Shown here: positions 1-6,795 of the stretch, piece after piece
Numbering within the stretch: position 1 is the stretch's first letter
Layout of the letters: the number at the start of each line of letters is the position of its first letter
Assembly (NCBI GenBank): GCA_900545265.1
Contig: UQYI01000028.1
Location: 1-22,172, forward strand
Length of the DNA stretch: 22,172 nucleotides
Reading direction: 5' to 3'
Origin: an uncultured Eubacteriales bacterium
GTDB lineage: Bacteria; Bacillota; Clostridia; Christensenellales; CAG-138
Program-made: the position numbers and the translations under genes
Notes under the pieces: model-generated
What the model was told of the DNA's origin: nothing
The model's input: the letters and a program-made list of their open reading frames with translations, nothing else
Databases searched by the model: none

Positions 1-2
1 CT

Positions 3-614
3 TCGCCAAAACTGGATGGGCTTGCTTCGGCAGGCTCTTTTTTGCTTACGGCTATTTCTCTCTCAATTGTGCGGTGCTGCCTTAAAAACAGCATGGGGGA
101 AGGAGGACTGCGCTTTTTGCTGGTAAGCGAAATTCGCAGCGGATTTGGAACGATCGGCTGTACGTTTGAAAGCCGGGACTGGCAAAATATAGCGCTGGAT
201 ATACGAAGCGCTGAGGGAATGGACGGGCTGCTCTGCCATGAGATCTGGCATGCAACGGAAAATCATATTTTATCGGCGGACTACAGTGCATTTGATCCGG
301 AAGCCTGGGCGGCCCTGAACCCGGAATCCTTCACCTATTACGAAACGTTTTTGTGGAATGAAAATGACCGGCGGCAGTGGACGCTGTATTCCGGAGGTCC
401 GGAGGAAACATATTTTGTGGATGGGTATGCCCAGTCCAATGCAAAGGAAGATCGGGCACGCATCATGGAATATTTCATGACCCATGAAGATGAAGCCCGG
501 CTGTTGATCCAGTCTCCCTGCATACGCCAAAAACTGCAATGGATGTCCGCTGCCGTTCAACGCTGTTTTGATACGACCGGTTGGGATAATGTTCGCTGGG
601 AAGCGTTGCTGTAG
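3..614 (+). CDS. Putative zinc metallopeptidase, C-terminal part (5' end outside window)
   Basis: The reading frame is open from the first codon of the window, so the gene starts upstream; the first internal start codon (TTG at 42) has no ribosome binding site and is not a true start. The visible part carries HEIWH, an HExxH zinc site, about 77 residues in. A later stretch reads FVDGYAQSNAKEDRARI, like the F-x-x-YA...EDxAE element that supplies the third (Glu) ligand in gluzincin-type peptidases. This suggests a zinc-dependent protease, possibly secreted or a lipoprotein like its neighbour, but its N-terminus is not visible. It is followed after 75 bp by a small lipoprotein gene on the same strand. 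Seen: the HExxH motif and the downstream Glu. Inferred: protease activity. The exact family is not recognised. Confidence 0.6.
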   Translation, partial: SPKLDGLASAGSFLLTAISLSIVRCCLKNSMGEGGLRFLLVSEIRSGFGTIGCTFESRDWQNIALDIRSAEGMDGLLCHEIWHATENHILSADYSAFDPEAWAALNPESFTYYETFLWNENDRRQWTLYSGGPEETYFVDGYAQSNAKEDRARIMEYFMTHEDEARLLIQSPCIRQKLQWMSAAVQRCFDTTGWDNVRWEALL

Positions 615-689
615 GAACTGTGAAGCTTATGAAAAAAGCGAAAACCACATGGATACTTGCACAATAAGATTTTTCCAAGGAGATATAAA

Positions 690-1021
690 ATGAAAAATGT
701 CAAGCGAAATACTATACTGCTGGTGCTGCTGCTTGTGCTGATAACGGGCTGCAGCAAAGAAAACGGAGGCGAGGCCATACAAACGACTGCGGAGCCGTCT
801 GCAACGGATGCGGCATCCCAGCCTGCGGAGGAGAGTCCCTCTTTTGCACCGGAAGAAGCATGGAAAACTCTTTTGAAGAAAGCCTGTGGGAGAATTACAG
901 CGTTAGGCCGCATCATTATGAAGATATAGGCAGCGGCGTTTATCAGGTATATGTGGAGATCGGAGGGAAAGTGGTTCCCTTTGTCGCCGTAGATTCTGCT
1001 ACAGGGGAGTATCACGGCTAA
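690..1021 (+). pseudogene. Small lipoprotein with a one-base frameshift
   Basis: ATG at 690 has a good ribosome binding site (AAGGAGA, 8 nt upstream). It opens a lipoprotein signal peptide with a hydrophobic core and lipobox LITGC (Cys21), then a Thr/Ser/Ala/Pro-rich linker. The frame breaks at a run of four T (871-874). In that frame the protein ends at 929 with an unnatural basic tail. One base more in the T run would give W-K-T-L-F-E-E-S-L-W-E-N-Y and continue in frame to a TAA at 1019-1021, ending in a compact domain (GVYQVYVEIGGKVVPFVAVD). The restored product would be 110 residues, a membrane-anchored extracellular protein of unknown function. Either a real mutation or a homopolymer sequencing error. 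A TTG start at 657 is rejected in favour of 690. Confidence 0.75.
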
Positions 1022-1055
1022 GATTGTAACCTGTCAGGCATGGGTAGGAATAGAA

Positions 1056-1087
1056 ATGGAGCAGACTAGTCTTGCTGTCTGCTCCAT
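1056..1087. terminator. Hairpin between converging genes, probable terminator
   Basis: A perfect 11-bp inverted repeat (ATGGAGCAGAC / GTCTGCTCCAT) with a 10-nt loop lies between the lipoprotein gene (+) and the 321-aa gene (-). On the minus strand it is followed by a T-rich stretch (TTTCTATT), so it most plausibly ends the minus-strand operon; it could act weakly for the plus strand too. Confidence 0.6.
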
Positions 1088-1098
1088 GAAAGATGAAA

Positions 1099-2064
1099 TT
1101 ACGTTTCGTAAAAAGTGTTTTTAAAAAAGGACTCTTGCACAAGAAGATCATTAATATTTTCTTTCAGTATTTCTATAAGTTCAGAAAAACATTCAGCATA
1201 TTCTCTGAATTTCTTTTGCTTTGGAAAACTGGTGCTCATTCCAGTAAATTTTTCCTTCATTCGTACCAAATTTATTTTTAGTCCATTTCGCCAAGCACTT
1301 GAAGATTTAAGAAACAAGTCATCGCCCAGAGAAATAAGCTCATTAATCAAATCGACAACTCCTATCTGTTGCTCAGATACATCAAATTTAGTATAGTTGT
1401 TTGGACTTGACACTTTCCCTTTATGGTTGTCAATATCTTCTTGATGATCCCATAATATATGGATGTTGTATATTAAGTGGCAAAAAGCATCTAACTGCTT
1501 GCACTGCTTACACCGCTCAAAATGGCGGTTAGACAGATTGCGAAGTACAAGGTGATCTGTAAGCCCACACTCAAAACTCACAGTGCCCAATAAAATGCGT
1601 TTTCTGTATGTCCAATTAGTTTGAAGAGTACCTTCTTTACTATGGTCTTTGAATCCGTTATCTTTGCTATAGTCATAATTCCACCCCTTGTGTGTGCATG
1701 TTCGATGCTTATCAGCAGGTATTTTTGCCAACATGATTTGTTCCAGTTCGGAAGGTAAACCAAGTAATGACCACTTCAATCCGTAGCTTTTTTTTAGCGT
1801 TTCCAGCTTTTCTGAATCTCTATCTGCTTTTCCATATGATAGGTCAATGCAAAGGTAAGCCGCCTTTTCAATATTTTCTACAGACTTTTTTATTTTGGCA
1901 GAAGCAACTGTATCGCTAAAATTCTCGATTCTAAACACTATCTCCTCAAATATCTTATCGTGAGGTTTTTTAGTCGAAGCAGTATCAGCAAAAACAAAAG
2001 TTGTTTGCACACATGGGAGAAGAAGAAATAATGCCAATAAAAGCGCACAAATTCTCTTCACCAT
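1099..2064 (-). CDS. Secreted protein of unknown function, 321 aa
   Basis: ATG at 2064 starts one base after the stop of the 608-aa gene, so the two are translationally linked. The N-terminus is a signal peptide (two positive residues, a Leu-rich core, likely cleavage after VFA), so the product is exported. The mature part is Lys-rich and mostly helical by appearance. Notable elements are TCTHKGWNYDYS around residues 125-136, a CKQC pair, and a downstream NIHILWDHQED segment; spaced His/Asp residues of this kind can bind metal, as in zinc phospholipase C or S1/P1-type nuclease folds, but that likeness is only suggestive. The coding sequence is visibly more A+T-rich than the adjoining 608-aa gene, which may point to separate origin. 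I do not recognise the family. Confidence 0.75.
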   Translation of the reverse strand: MVKRICALLLALFLLLPCVQTTFVFADTASTKKPHDKIFEEIVFRIENFSDTVASAKIKKSVENIEKAAYLCIDLSYGKADRDSEKLETLKKSYGLKWSLLGLPSELEQIMLAKIPADKHRTCTHKGWNYDYSKDNGFKDHSKEGTLQTNWTYRKRILLGTVSFECGLTDHLVLRNLSNRHFERCKQCKQLDAFCHLIYNIHILWDHQEDIDNHKGKVSSPNNYTKFDVSEQQIGVVDLINELISLGDDLFLKSSSAWRNGLKINLVRMKEKFTGMSTSFPKQKKFREYAECFSELIEILKENINDLLVQESFFKNTFYET

Positions 2065-2065
2065 G

Positions 2066-3892
2066 TTACTTCACCCGTTCAAAAATCACGCTGTTTTCCC
2101 ACACTTTAACATACTCGTGCCATTTGTTTTTGTAGCCTTCCCAGAACTTGAAGTAATCGTACCAAACCTCCTTCGTGCCTTTTGTCTGGTACTCAAACAG
2201 ATAGGCGGTCAGGTCTATCCCTTCCCGGGGCTGGATTTCAATGGTTATATCCGCATCGGGTACCCAGGGATGGTCGCCTGCCTCTTTACTTGTATAAGCC
2301 GCCTGGAAGGTGCTGATATCGCTATCCGTTACTCTTTCCACCGAATTCAACTGCCAGTCGGTAAAAACGGCGGGCTCTTCTGCGTCCGGCTCTTTAACGG
2401 TCACAGTGATTCGCGCATTCTCTGTCAGACAAAATGCGGGCAGTTTCAGGTTTTGACCTTCGTATTCAATTTCTACGGGTGTTTCCTGTGTTTCCGGGGT
2501 AAACCAGTACCGGCTGTCCAGAGCAGTGGTCAGGAAGATGGGCTCCCCTTTCAAATGCAGAATCCCTTCTATGTTTCGCTGTTCGCTTTCAGAAATGTTC
2601 AGCTTGTCAGCCAACGCAAACAGCAGTTCGCAGTTTAGCAGCAGGGGTTCGTAAACCGGGGGCATTTCTTTCTTTCGGTTTTCCTTAAGCATCTTGTTAT
2701 AGTTGCTGATCTGCTTTTTTTCCTCCTTTGTGACGCCTTTTGGAACCGTTTTTTCCTGTACAGGAGCCAGATAGGCGGCATTCATGGCTCGCTGCTCGCC
2801 TACAAGGTAATTTACATTATCCAGTGTAATGCTGTAAGCTTTTTGCAGATAGCTTCTTTTTCTTGTTTTCCCATACAGATCCATATAAGTCTGTGCGGCA
2901 AAATACCGCAGCGCCCAGGCGTCATGGTCGGTGTTATCCAGTATGGACTGTCCATAGTGGGCGGCAAACTCTTCATACTTGTGAATAGAATATATCTTTT
3001 CTGCAGCCGAGATCATAAGCGGTAAAATTTTTGCCAGCTCATAGTCCCTACGGAATATTCTTGCTTCCAGCCCTTCATAAGAGGCCAGCGCATCGAGACT
3101 CTTTGCGTAGTTGCCGTTGGCATAGTAGCTTTCAGCCAGGATCAGCCAATATCCTCCGTATGACTGATACGTATTCTGATTGGATTCAAGAAAACGAATG
3201 CGACCAACGGTGTTATCATTGTTTTTCCACTCAATAAGTTCCTCCACTGCGTTTTCCGTCAGCGTCAGATCTCCGGGCAGATCGTTATCCCGCACCATGG
3301 AGATCATATAACTGAATGTGCCCTTTCGGCTGCTGTGCAGAACTTCAGCTTCGTCATCGTCCAATGCCCAACCATCTTTAAGATATTGCAAATCAGTTTC
3401 CTTTGTGTAGGCTGTGTAGCTGGAAATGGAGTCTACGGCCATATATACGATGGCAGCAGCCAGTTTTTCCGGGCGAAAAGCCTGCATGGCACTCATAAGA
3501 GCCAGTGGGCTTGGCATTGCTGCACGGATTGCTTGTGCCTGATTTTGTTCATAGATATATTGCAGGCGCTCCCGCTTCACATCTATCATACGGTAGCTTT
3601 CCATAATATCCAAAAGACTGGTCAGCTGGCTTTGCGTGCGGCTGTCCACGGCATTAGGATAAGTGTTGTTAATCAGTAAAGAATAGGCTTCTTCCATGTA
3701 TAAGCGGCTGTTTTTGGATGCGTTGATATCTTGAGTCAACACAGTGATGTAATTCAACATGGCAATAGCATTGCGCTGCTCGTCACTGAGCTCAACTTCT
3801 TCAGCGTGGACAGGCATTGGTAAACCAATTATTAAGGTACAAACAGTCATAGCAAAGGCAAACAGTCTAACGAGAAAGTGTTGTTTTTTCAT
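2066..3892 (-). CDS. Large secreted protein of unknown function, 608 aa
   Basis: ATG at 3892 is preceded by AAGGAGGG on the minus strand and by a good promoter. A signal peptide (MKK, hydrophobic core, cleavage near PVHA-EE) marks export. The first about 330 mature residues look all-helical, with repeated patterns such as WLILAESYYANGNYAKSLDAL that resemble TPR/Sel1-type helical hairpins. A Lys-rich linker follows near residues 390-410. The C-terminal 150 residues look beta-rich (EIEYEGQNLKLPAFCLTENA, ITVTVKEPDA), like an Ig-type or carbohydrate-binding module. No catalytic motif is evident. It is the first gene of an operon with the 321-aa secreted protein, so the two probably act together outside the cell. 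Family not recognised; the TPR-like reading is by eye. Confidence 0.8.
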   Translation of the reverse strand: MKKQHFLVRLFAFAMTVCTLIIGLPMPVHAEEVELSDEQRNAIAMLNYITVLTQDINASKNSRLYMEEAYSLLINNTYPNAVDSRTQSQLTSLLDIMESYRMIDVKRERLQYIYEQNQAQAIRAAMPSPLALMSAMQAFRPEKLAAAIVYMAVDSISSYTAYTKETDLQYLKDGWALDDDEAEVLHSSRKGTFSYMISMVRDNDLPGDLTLTENAVEELIEWKNNDNTVGRIRFLESNQNTYQSYGGYWLILAESYYANGNYAKSLDALASYEGLEARIFRRDYELAKILPLMISAAEKIYSIHKYEEFAAHYGQSILDNTDHDAWALRYFAAQTYMDLYGKTRKRSYLQKAYSITLDNVNYLVGEQRAMNAAYLAPVQEKTVPKGVTKEEKKQISNYNKMLKENRKKEMPPVYEPLLLNCELLFALADKLNISESEQRNIEGILHLKGEPIFLTTALDSRYWFTPETQETPVEIEYEGQNLKLPAFCLTENARITVTVKEPDAEEPAVFTDWQLNSVERVTDSDISTFQAAYTSKEAGDHPWVPDADITIEIQPREGIDLTAYLFEYQTKGTKEVWYDYFKFWEGYKNKWHEYVKVWENSVIFERVK

Positions 3893-3923
3893 AATCGCCC
3901 CTCCTTATAATGGAAACAAAGAC

Positions 3924-3952
3924 ATTATACAACAGTTTTCTTTGAATGTCGA
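3924..3952 (-). promoter_or_regulatory. Sigma-A type promoter for the 608/321-aa secreted-protein operon
   Basis: Read on the minus strand: -35 TCGACA (complement of 3947-3952), 17-bp spacer, -10 TATAAT (complement of 3924-3929). It lies about 32 bp upstream of the ATG at 3892 and its AAGGAGGG site. Confidence 0.75.
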
Positions 3953-4014
3953 GCAAATATAAATGAGTTAACAAGAAAACGCATAACAAGGGGCATGGAT
4001 AGAAAACAAATCGG

Positions 4015-4043
4015 TTGACAAAAGTACGAAATCATACTATAAT
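4015..4043 (+). promoter_or_regulatory. Consensus promoter of the MarR-kinase-MATE operon
   Basis: TTGACA (4015-4020), 17-bp spacer, TATAAT (4038-4043): an exact match to the housekeeping sigma consensus. Such a strong promoter in front of an efflux operon makes sense if it is normally held off by a repressor. Confidence 0.85.
4023..4038. promoter_or_regulatory. Candidate MarR operator in the promoter spacer
   Basis: AGTACGAAATCATACT is a 16-bp imperfect palindrome (12 of 16 positions symmetrical) filling the spacer between -35 and -10. MarR-family dimers typically bind palindromes of this size and commonly repress their own promoter. The symmetry is seen in the sequence; the binding is inferred. 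Confidence 0.45.
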
Positions 4044-4075
4044 CCCAAAGGTTTAAATTGTACTATGAGGTGCGT

Positions 4076-4513
4076 ATGGAGATCGACTACGGGGACATGA
4101 TGTATCGCATGAATTGCCTGGCTTCAGATCTGGATGCCCTGTATCATCAGGCAGCACTGAAACTGGGCGTGTCAGACAGCGTAATGGTGGTTCTGTATCT
4201 GATTTATGAAAAGAATGGGAAATGCCCCCTTCAAGCAATTTGTAAGGAGACAAGTCTCAGTAAGCAGACACTGAATTCTGCTGTTCGCAAATTGGAACAG
4301 GAAAACATCGTGTATCTGGAGCATATTGGCGGCAGAGCTAAAAACGTATGCCTTACAGAAAAGGGGCGGGAGTATGCCGGCAGAACGGAAGCGCGGCTGT
4401 GCAAGGCCGAATGCAGTGCCTTTATCAACTGGACGGAAGAAGAGATTTTCAAGTACTTACACCTTATGGAAAAATACAATAACGATTTTCGAAAGCAGAT
4501 AGAAAAAATGTAA
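4076..4513 (+). CDS. MarR-family transcriptional regulator
   Basis: A winged-helix protein of 145 residues, the usual MarR size. The central part (CPLQAICKETSLSKQTLNSA) is the helix-turn-helix, followed by the wing LEHIGGRAKNVCLTEKGREYA, in which the TEKG turn is typical of the family. Flanking helices form the dimer interface. The ATG at 4076 with GAGGTG just upstream is preferred over a TTG at 4058. It is the first gene of an operon with the kinase-like gene (12 bp on) and the MATE pump, and a palindrome lies in its promoter. By family knowledge it probably represses this operon and is released by a ligand exported by the pump; the ligand is unknown. Confidence 0.85.
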   Translation: MEIDYGDMMYRMNCLASDLDALYHQAALKLGVSDSVMVVLYLIYEKNGKCPLQAICKETSLSKQTLNSAVRKLEQENIVYLEHIGGRAKNVCLTEKGREYAGRTEARLCKAECSAFINWTEEEIFKYLHLMEKYNNDFRKQIEKM

Positions 4514-4525
4514 AGGAGACAACGT

Positions 4526-5146
4526 ATGCATATCATTACCAGCAGCCGGGAGTTCGGCTCCGGAGGCAGAGAACTTGGAAAACGTTTGGCGGATCTGCTG
4601 GAGTGCGACTATTACGACAGTGAGATCATTACCGCCGTAGCCTGTGAAAGCGGTCTGGACCCCCATTATGTAGAAAAGAAGCTCGGCGATCATGGCTGGC
4701 AGAATCTGCCTATTACATTTCGGGGTACTTTAGGTTCTGCCGCTTATATGCAATCCTCGCAGATACAGCTGCTGCTGGAGCAGAAAAAGGTTTTGGAAAA
4801 TATTGCCGCTTTGGGGAAGGACTGTGTGATCGTAGGCCGTAATGCGGATACCATACTGGCAGCATGGGAGCCGTTTCGGCTGTTCGTGTGCGCAGGAGAG
4901 AAAGAAAAGCTTTGCCGCTGTCGGGAGCGGGCTCCTGAGGAGGAAAGACTTTCGGATAAGGAGCTGCTGCGCAAGATAAAGCAGGTCGACAAAGCACGGG
5001 CACGTACCAGAGAGATCCTTTCCGGATCTTCTTGGGGGCAGCGGGATGCTTATGAACTGATAGTCAATACCAGCGGATGGGAAATAAAAGAACTGGCGCC
5101 GGTTGTAAAAGGCTTTGCAAAAAGCTGGTTTGGGAGGAAGCAATGA
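4526..5146 (+). CDS. Cytidylate kinase-like family protein
   Basis: 206 residues. The N-terminus HIITSSREFGSGGRELGKRL holds the glycine-rich phosphate-binding loop characteristic of the cytidylate-kinase-like family, which differs from classical Cmk P-loops. A central VIVGRNAD segment and the Arg-rich CRCRERAP stretch, followed by a Lys/Arg-rich segment (KQVDKARARTREIL), correspond to the core strand and lid region. These proteins are P-loop NTPases presumed to phosphorylate a small substrate, but the true substrate is generally unknown. AAGGAGA lies upstream of ATG at 4526. The stop overlaps the MATE start (ATGA), indicating translational coupling. Its pairing with an efflux pump and a MarR regulator suggests a role in response to a toxic compound rather than in nucleotide synthesis; that is inference. 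Confidence 0.85.
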   Translation: MHIITSSREFGSGGRELGKRLADLLECDYYDSEIITAVACESGLDPHYVEKKLGDHGWQNLPITFRGTLGSAAYMQSSQIQLLLEQKKVLENIAALGKDCVIVGRNADTILAAWEPFRLFVCAGEKEKLCRCRERAPEEERLSDKELLRKIKQVDKARARTREILSGSSWGQRDAYELIVNTSGWEIKELAPVVKGFAKSWFGRKQ

Positions 5147-6483
5147 AACAACAGATACAGCTTTCGGATCATTTTACCTATGGGCGTTTGATCCGGTTTA
5201 CCTTGCCGTCTATCGGCATGATGATCTTCACCTCCATCTACGGGGTGGTAGATGGTTTTTTTGTCTCCAATTATGCGGGAAAAACGCCGTTTGCTGCGGT
5301 AAATCTGATCTATCCGCTGCTGATGATCCTGGCGACCGCAGGCTTCATGTTCGGTACAGGGGGATCCGCTATTGTAGCAAAAACTCTTGGGGAAGGAGAT
5401 AAGCCGAGAGCCAATCGGTATTTTTCTCTGTTTGTATATGTATCAGCTGGACTGGGTGCCATTCTGGCCGTACTTGGGATTGCCTTTACCCGTCCCCTGG
5501 CCCGTCTTTTAGGTGCAGAAGGAGAAATGCTGGAAGCGGCTGTTCTGTATGCCCGCATCATACTTCTGGCACTTCCATTCAATGTGCTGCAAATGCTGTT
5601 TCAATCTTTTTTTGTTACGGCTGAAAAACCGCAACTGGGGTTGGCTGTTACCGTATCCTCCGGTATGACGAATATGATTCTGGATGCCGTGCTGGTGATC
5701 CTGCTTCCCCAGGAGTATAAGCTGGCCGGGGCGGCTGCTGCCACAGCTCTGAGCCAGGTAGTAGGGGGCGGAGTACCGCTGCTCTATTTTGGGCGGAATA
5801 ATGACAGCATCCTGCGTCTGAGCAGAACAGCCTTTGATGGGAAAGCCATAGCCCGGGCCTGCGCTAACGGTTCTTCGGAGTTTATGAGCAATATTTCCAT
5901 GAATCTTGTAGGCATGCTCTATAATATCCAGCTGATCAAATATGCAGGAGAGGACGGAGTAGCTGCTTACGGTGTATTGATGTATGTAAGTATGATATTT
6001 TCTGCGGCCTTTATCGGATATTCCATTGGAACGGCACCTGTTTTCGGGTATCATGACGGGGCAAAAAACCAGGGAGAACTTAAGGGGCTGCTGAGAAAGA
6101 GTCTGCTGATGATTGGTTGTTTTGGGGTGGTCATGGTGATTTCCGGAGAGCTGCTTGCAGAACCTCTGGCCAGGCTGTTTGTAGGATATGACGAAGGGCT
6201 TATGGCTCTTGCGATTTCCGGATTCCGTATTTTTGCCCTGAGTTTCCTGTTCATGGGCTTTGCTATCTTTGGATCCGGCTTTTTTACCGCCCTGAACGAT
6301 GGGCTGACTTCTGCCCTGATTTCTTTTTTGCGTACCCTTGTGTTTCAGGCGGCAGCGGTGCTGCTGCTTCCTCTTCACTGGGGTATCGATGGGATCTGGT
6401 GGTCCATTGTGGTGGCGGAGGTCATGGCGGTAGTTTTTTCGGCGCTGTTTCTGGTGCTCAAACGTAAAAAGTACGGGTATTGA
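5143..6483 (+). CDS. MATE-family multidrug/cation efflux transporter
   Basis: 446 residues with about 12 hydrophobic segments arranged in two homologous halves, the MATE layout. The N-terminal IRFTLPSIGMMIFTSIYGVVDGFF stretch, with Pro and the VVDGFF motif, and the G-T-G-G-S-A segment in helix 2-3 are family marks of the MepA/DinF-like branch. It would export cationic or polyphenolic compounds in exchange for Na+ or H+ across the membrane. The true start is the ATG at 5143, which overlaps the kinase stop and has GGGAGGAAG just upstream; an in-frame start at 5077 inside the kinase gene is rejected. Last gene of the MarR operon. Substrate unknown. Confidence 0.92.
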   Translation: MKQQIQLSDHFTYGRLIRFTLPSIGMMIFTSIYGVVDGFFVSNYAGKTPFAAVNLIYPLLMILATAGFMFGTGGSAIVAKTLGEGDKPRANRYFSLFVYVSAGLGAILAVLGIAFTRPLARLLGAEGEMLEAAVLYARIILLALPFNVLQMLFQSFFVTAEKPQLGLAVTVSSGMTNMILDAVLVILLPQEYKLAGAAAATALSQVVGGGVPLLYFGRNNDSILRLSRTAFDGKAIARACANGSSEFMSNISMNLVGMLYNIQLIKYAGEDGVAAYGVLMYVSMIFSAAFIGYSIGTAPVFGYHDGAKNQGELKGLLRKSLLMIGCFGVVMVISGELLAEPLARLFVGYDEGLMALAISGFRIFALSFLFMGFAIFGSGFFTALNDGLTSALISFLRTLVFQAAAVLLLPLHWGIDGIWWSIVVAEVMAVVFSALFLVLKRKKYGY

Positions 6484-6640
6484 TTTCAGGTTATGCATAG
6501 AACCTGAAAGCTGCCTGCGGGTAAGCTTCAGATATATTTCCCGTCAGCGAGACATATCTGAGCGGACAGATTGCCTGGAGTGTCGCAGAAACCATTTAAA
6601 CAGCGTCCATCTGATTCGAAAGCTGGTAACATTTTGCAGC
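6484..6640. other. Gene-free region with several inverted repeats
   Basis: No credible coding sequence lies between the MATE stop and 6795. Immediately after the stop there is a perfect 9-bp hairpin (TTTCAGGTT 6484-6492 / AACCTGAAA 6501-6509, 8-nt loop) without a T run. Further on, TCAGATAT (6528-6535) pairs with ATATCTGA (6554-6561) across an 18-nt loop. A terminator at 6641 ends the block. The stretch could be an operon 3' end with stabilising hairpins or a small structured RNA; no known riboswitch consensus was recognised. Confidence 0.4.
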
Positions 6641-6666
6641 AAAAGAGGGTTGTTGGCCCTCTTTTT
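6641..6666 (+). terminator. Rho-independent terminator
   Basis: AAAAGAGGG (6641-6649) pairs with CCCTCTTTT (6657-6665) around a 7-nt loop, with the T run running out of the stem. It ends the MATE operon transcript or a small RNA in the preceding region. Confidence 0.8.
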
Positions 6667-6733
6667 ATTATGTACCTCAGCCGCAGAAAGAGAAGACACA
6701 AAGTATACAGGTTTGTTTTTTGGAAAACTTCTC

Positions 6734-6762
6734 TCGCCATAAAACGCTCCTTGTGGTAAAAT
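6734..6762 (+). promoter_or_regulatory. Possible promoter for the methyltransferase gene
   Basis: TCGCCA (6734-6739), 17-bp spacer, TAAAAT (6757-6762), 33 bp ahead of the ATG at 6796, just after a terminator, so a promoter is expected here. The -35 box is weak (4 of 6). Confidence 0.4.
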
Positions 6763-6795
6763 GGTTCTGATACAAATTAAGAAGGAGATATTTTC

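Noticed and set aside
5509..6498. Long minus-strand open frame opposite the MATE gene
   Set aside because: Shadow frame with unnatural composition (many Gln, His, Lys); the plus-strand protein is clearly real.
6484..6640. Riboswitch ahead of the methyltransferase gene
   Set aside because: No known aptamer consensus could be matched, and a separate promoter seems to lie after the terminator.
6601..6640. tRNA-like GATTCGAAA (T-loop)
   Set aside because: No flanking T-stem, anticodon arm or acceptor stem; chance match.
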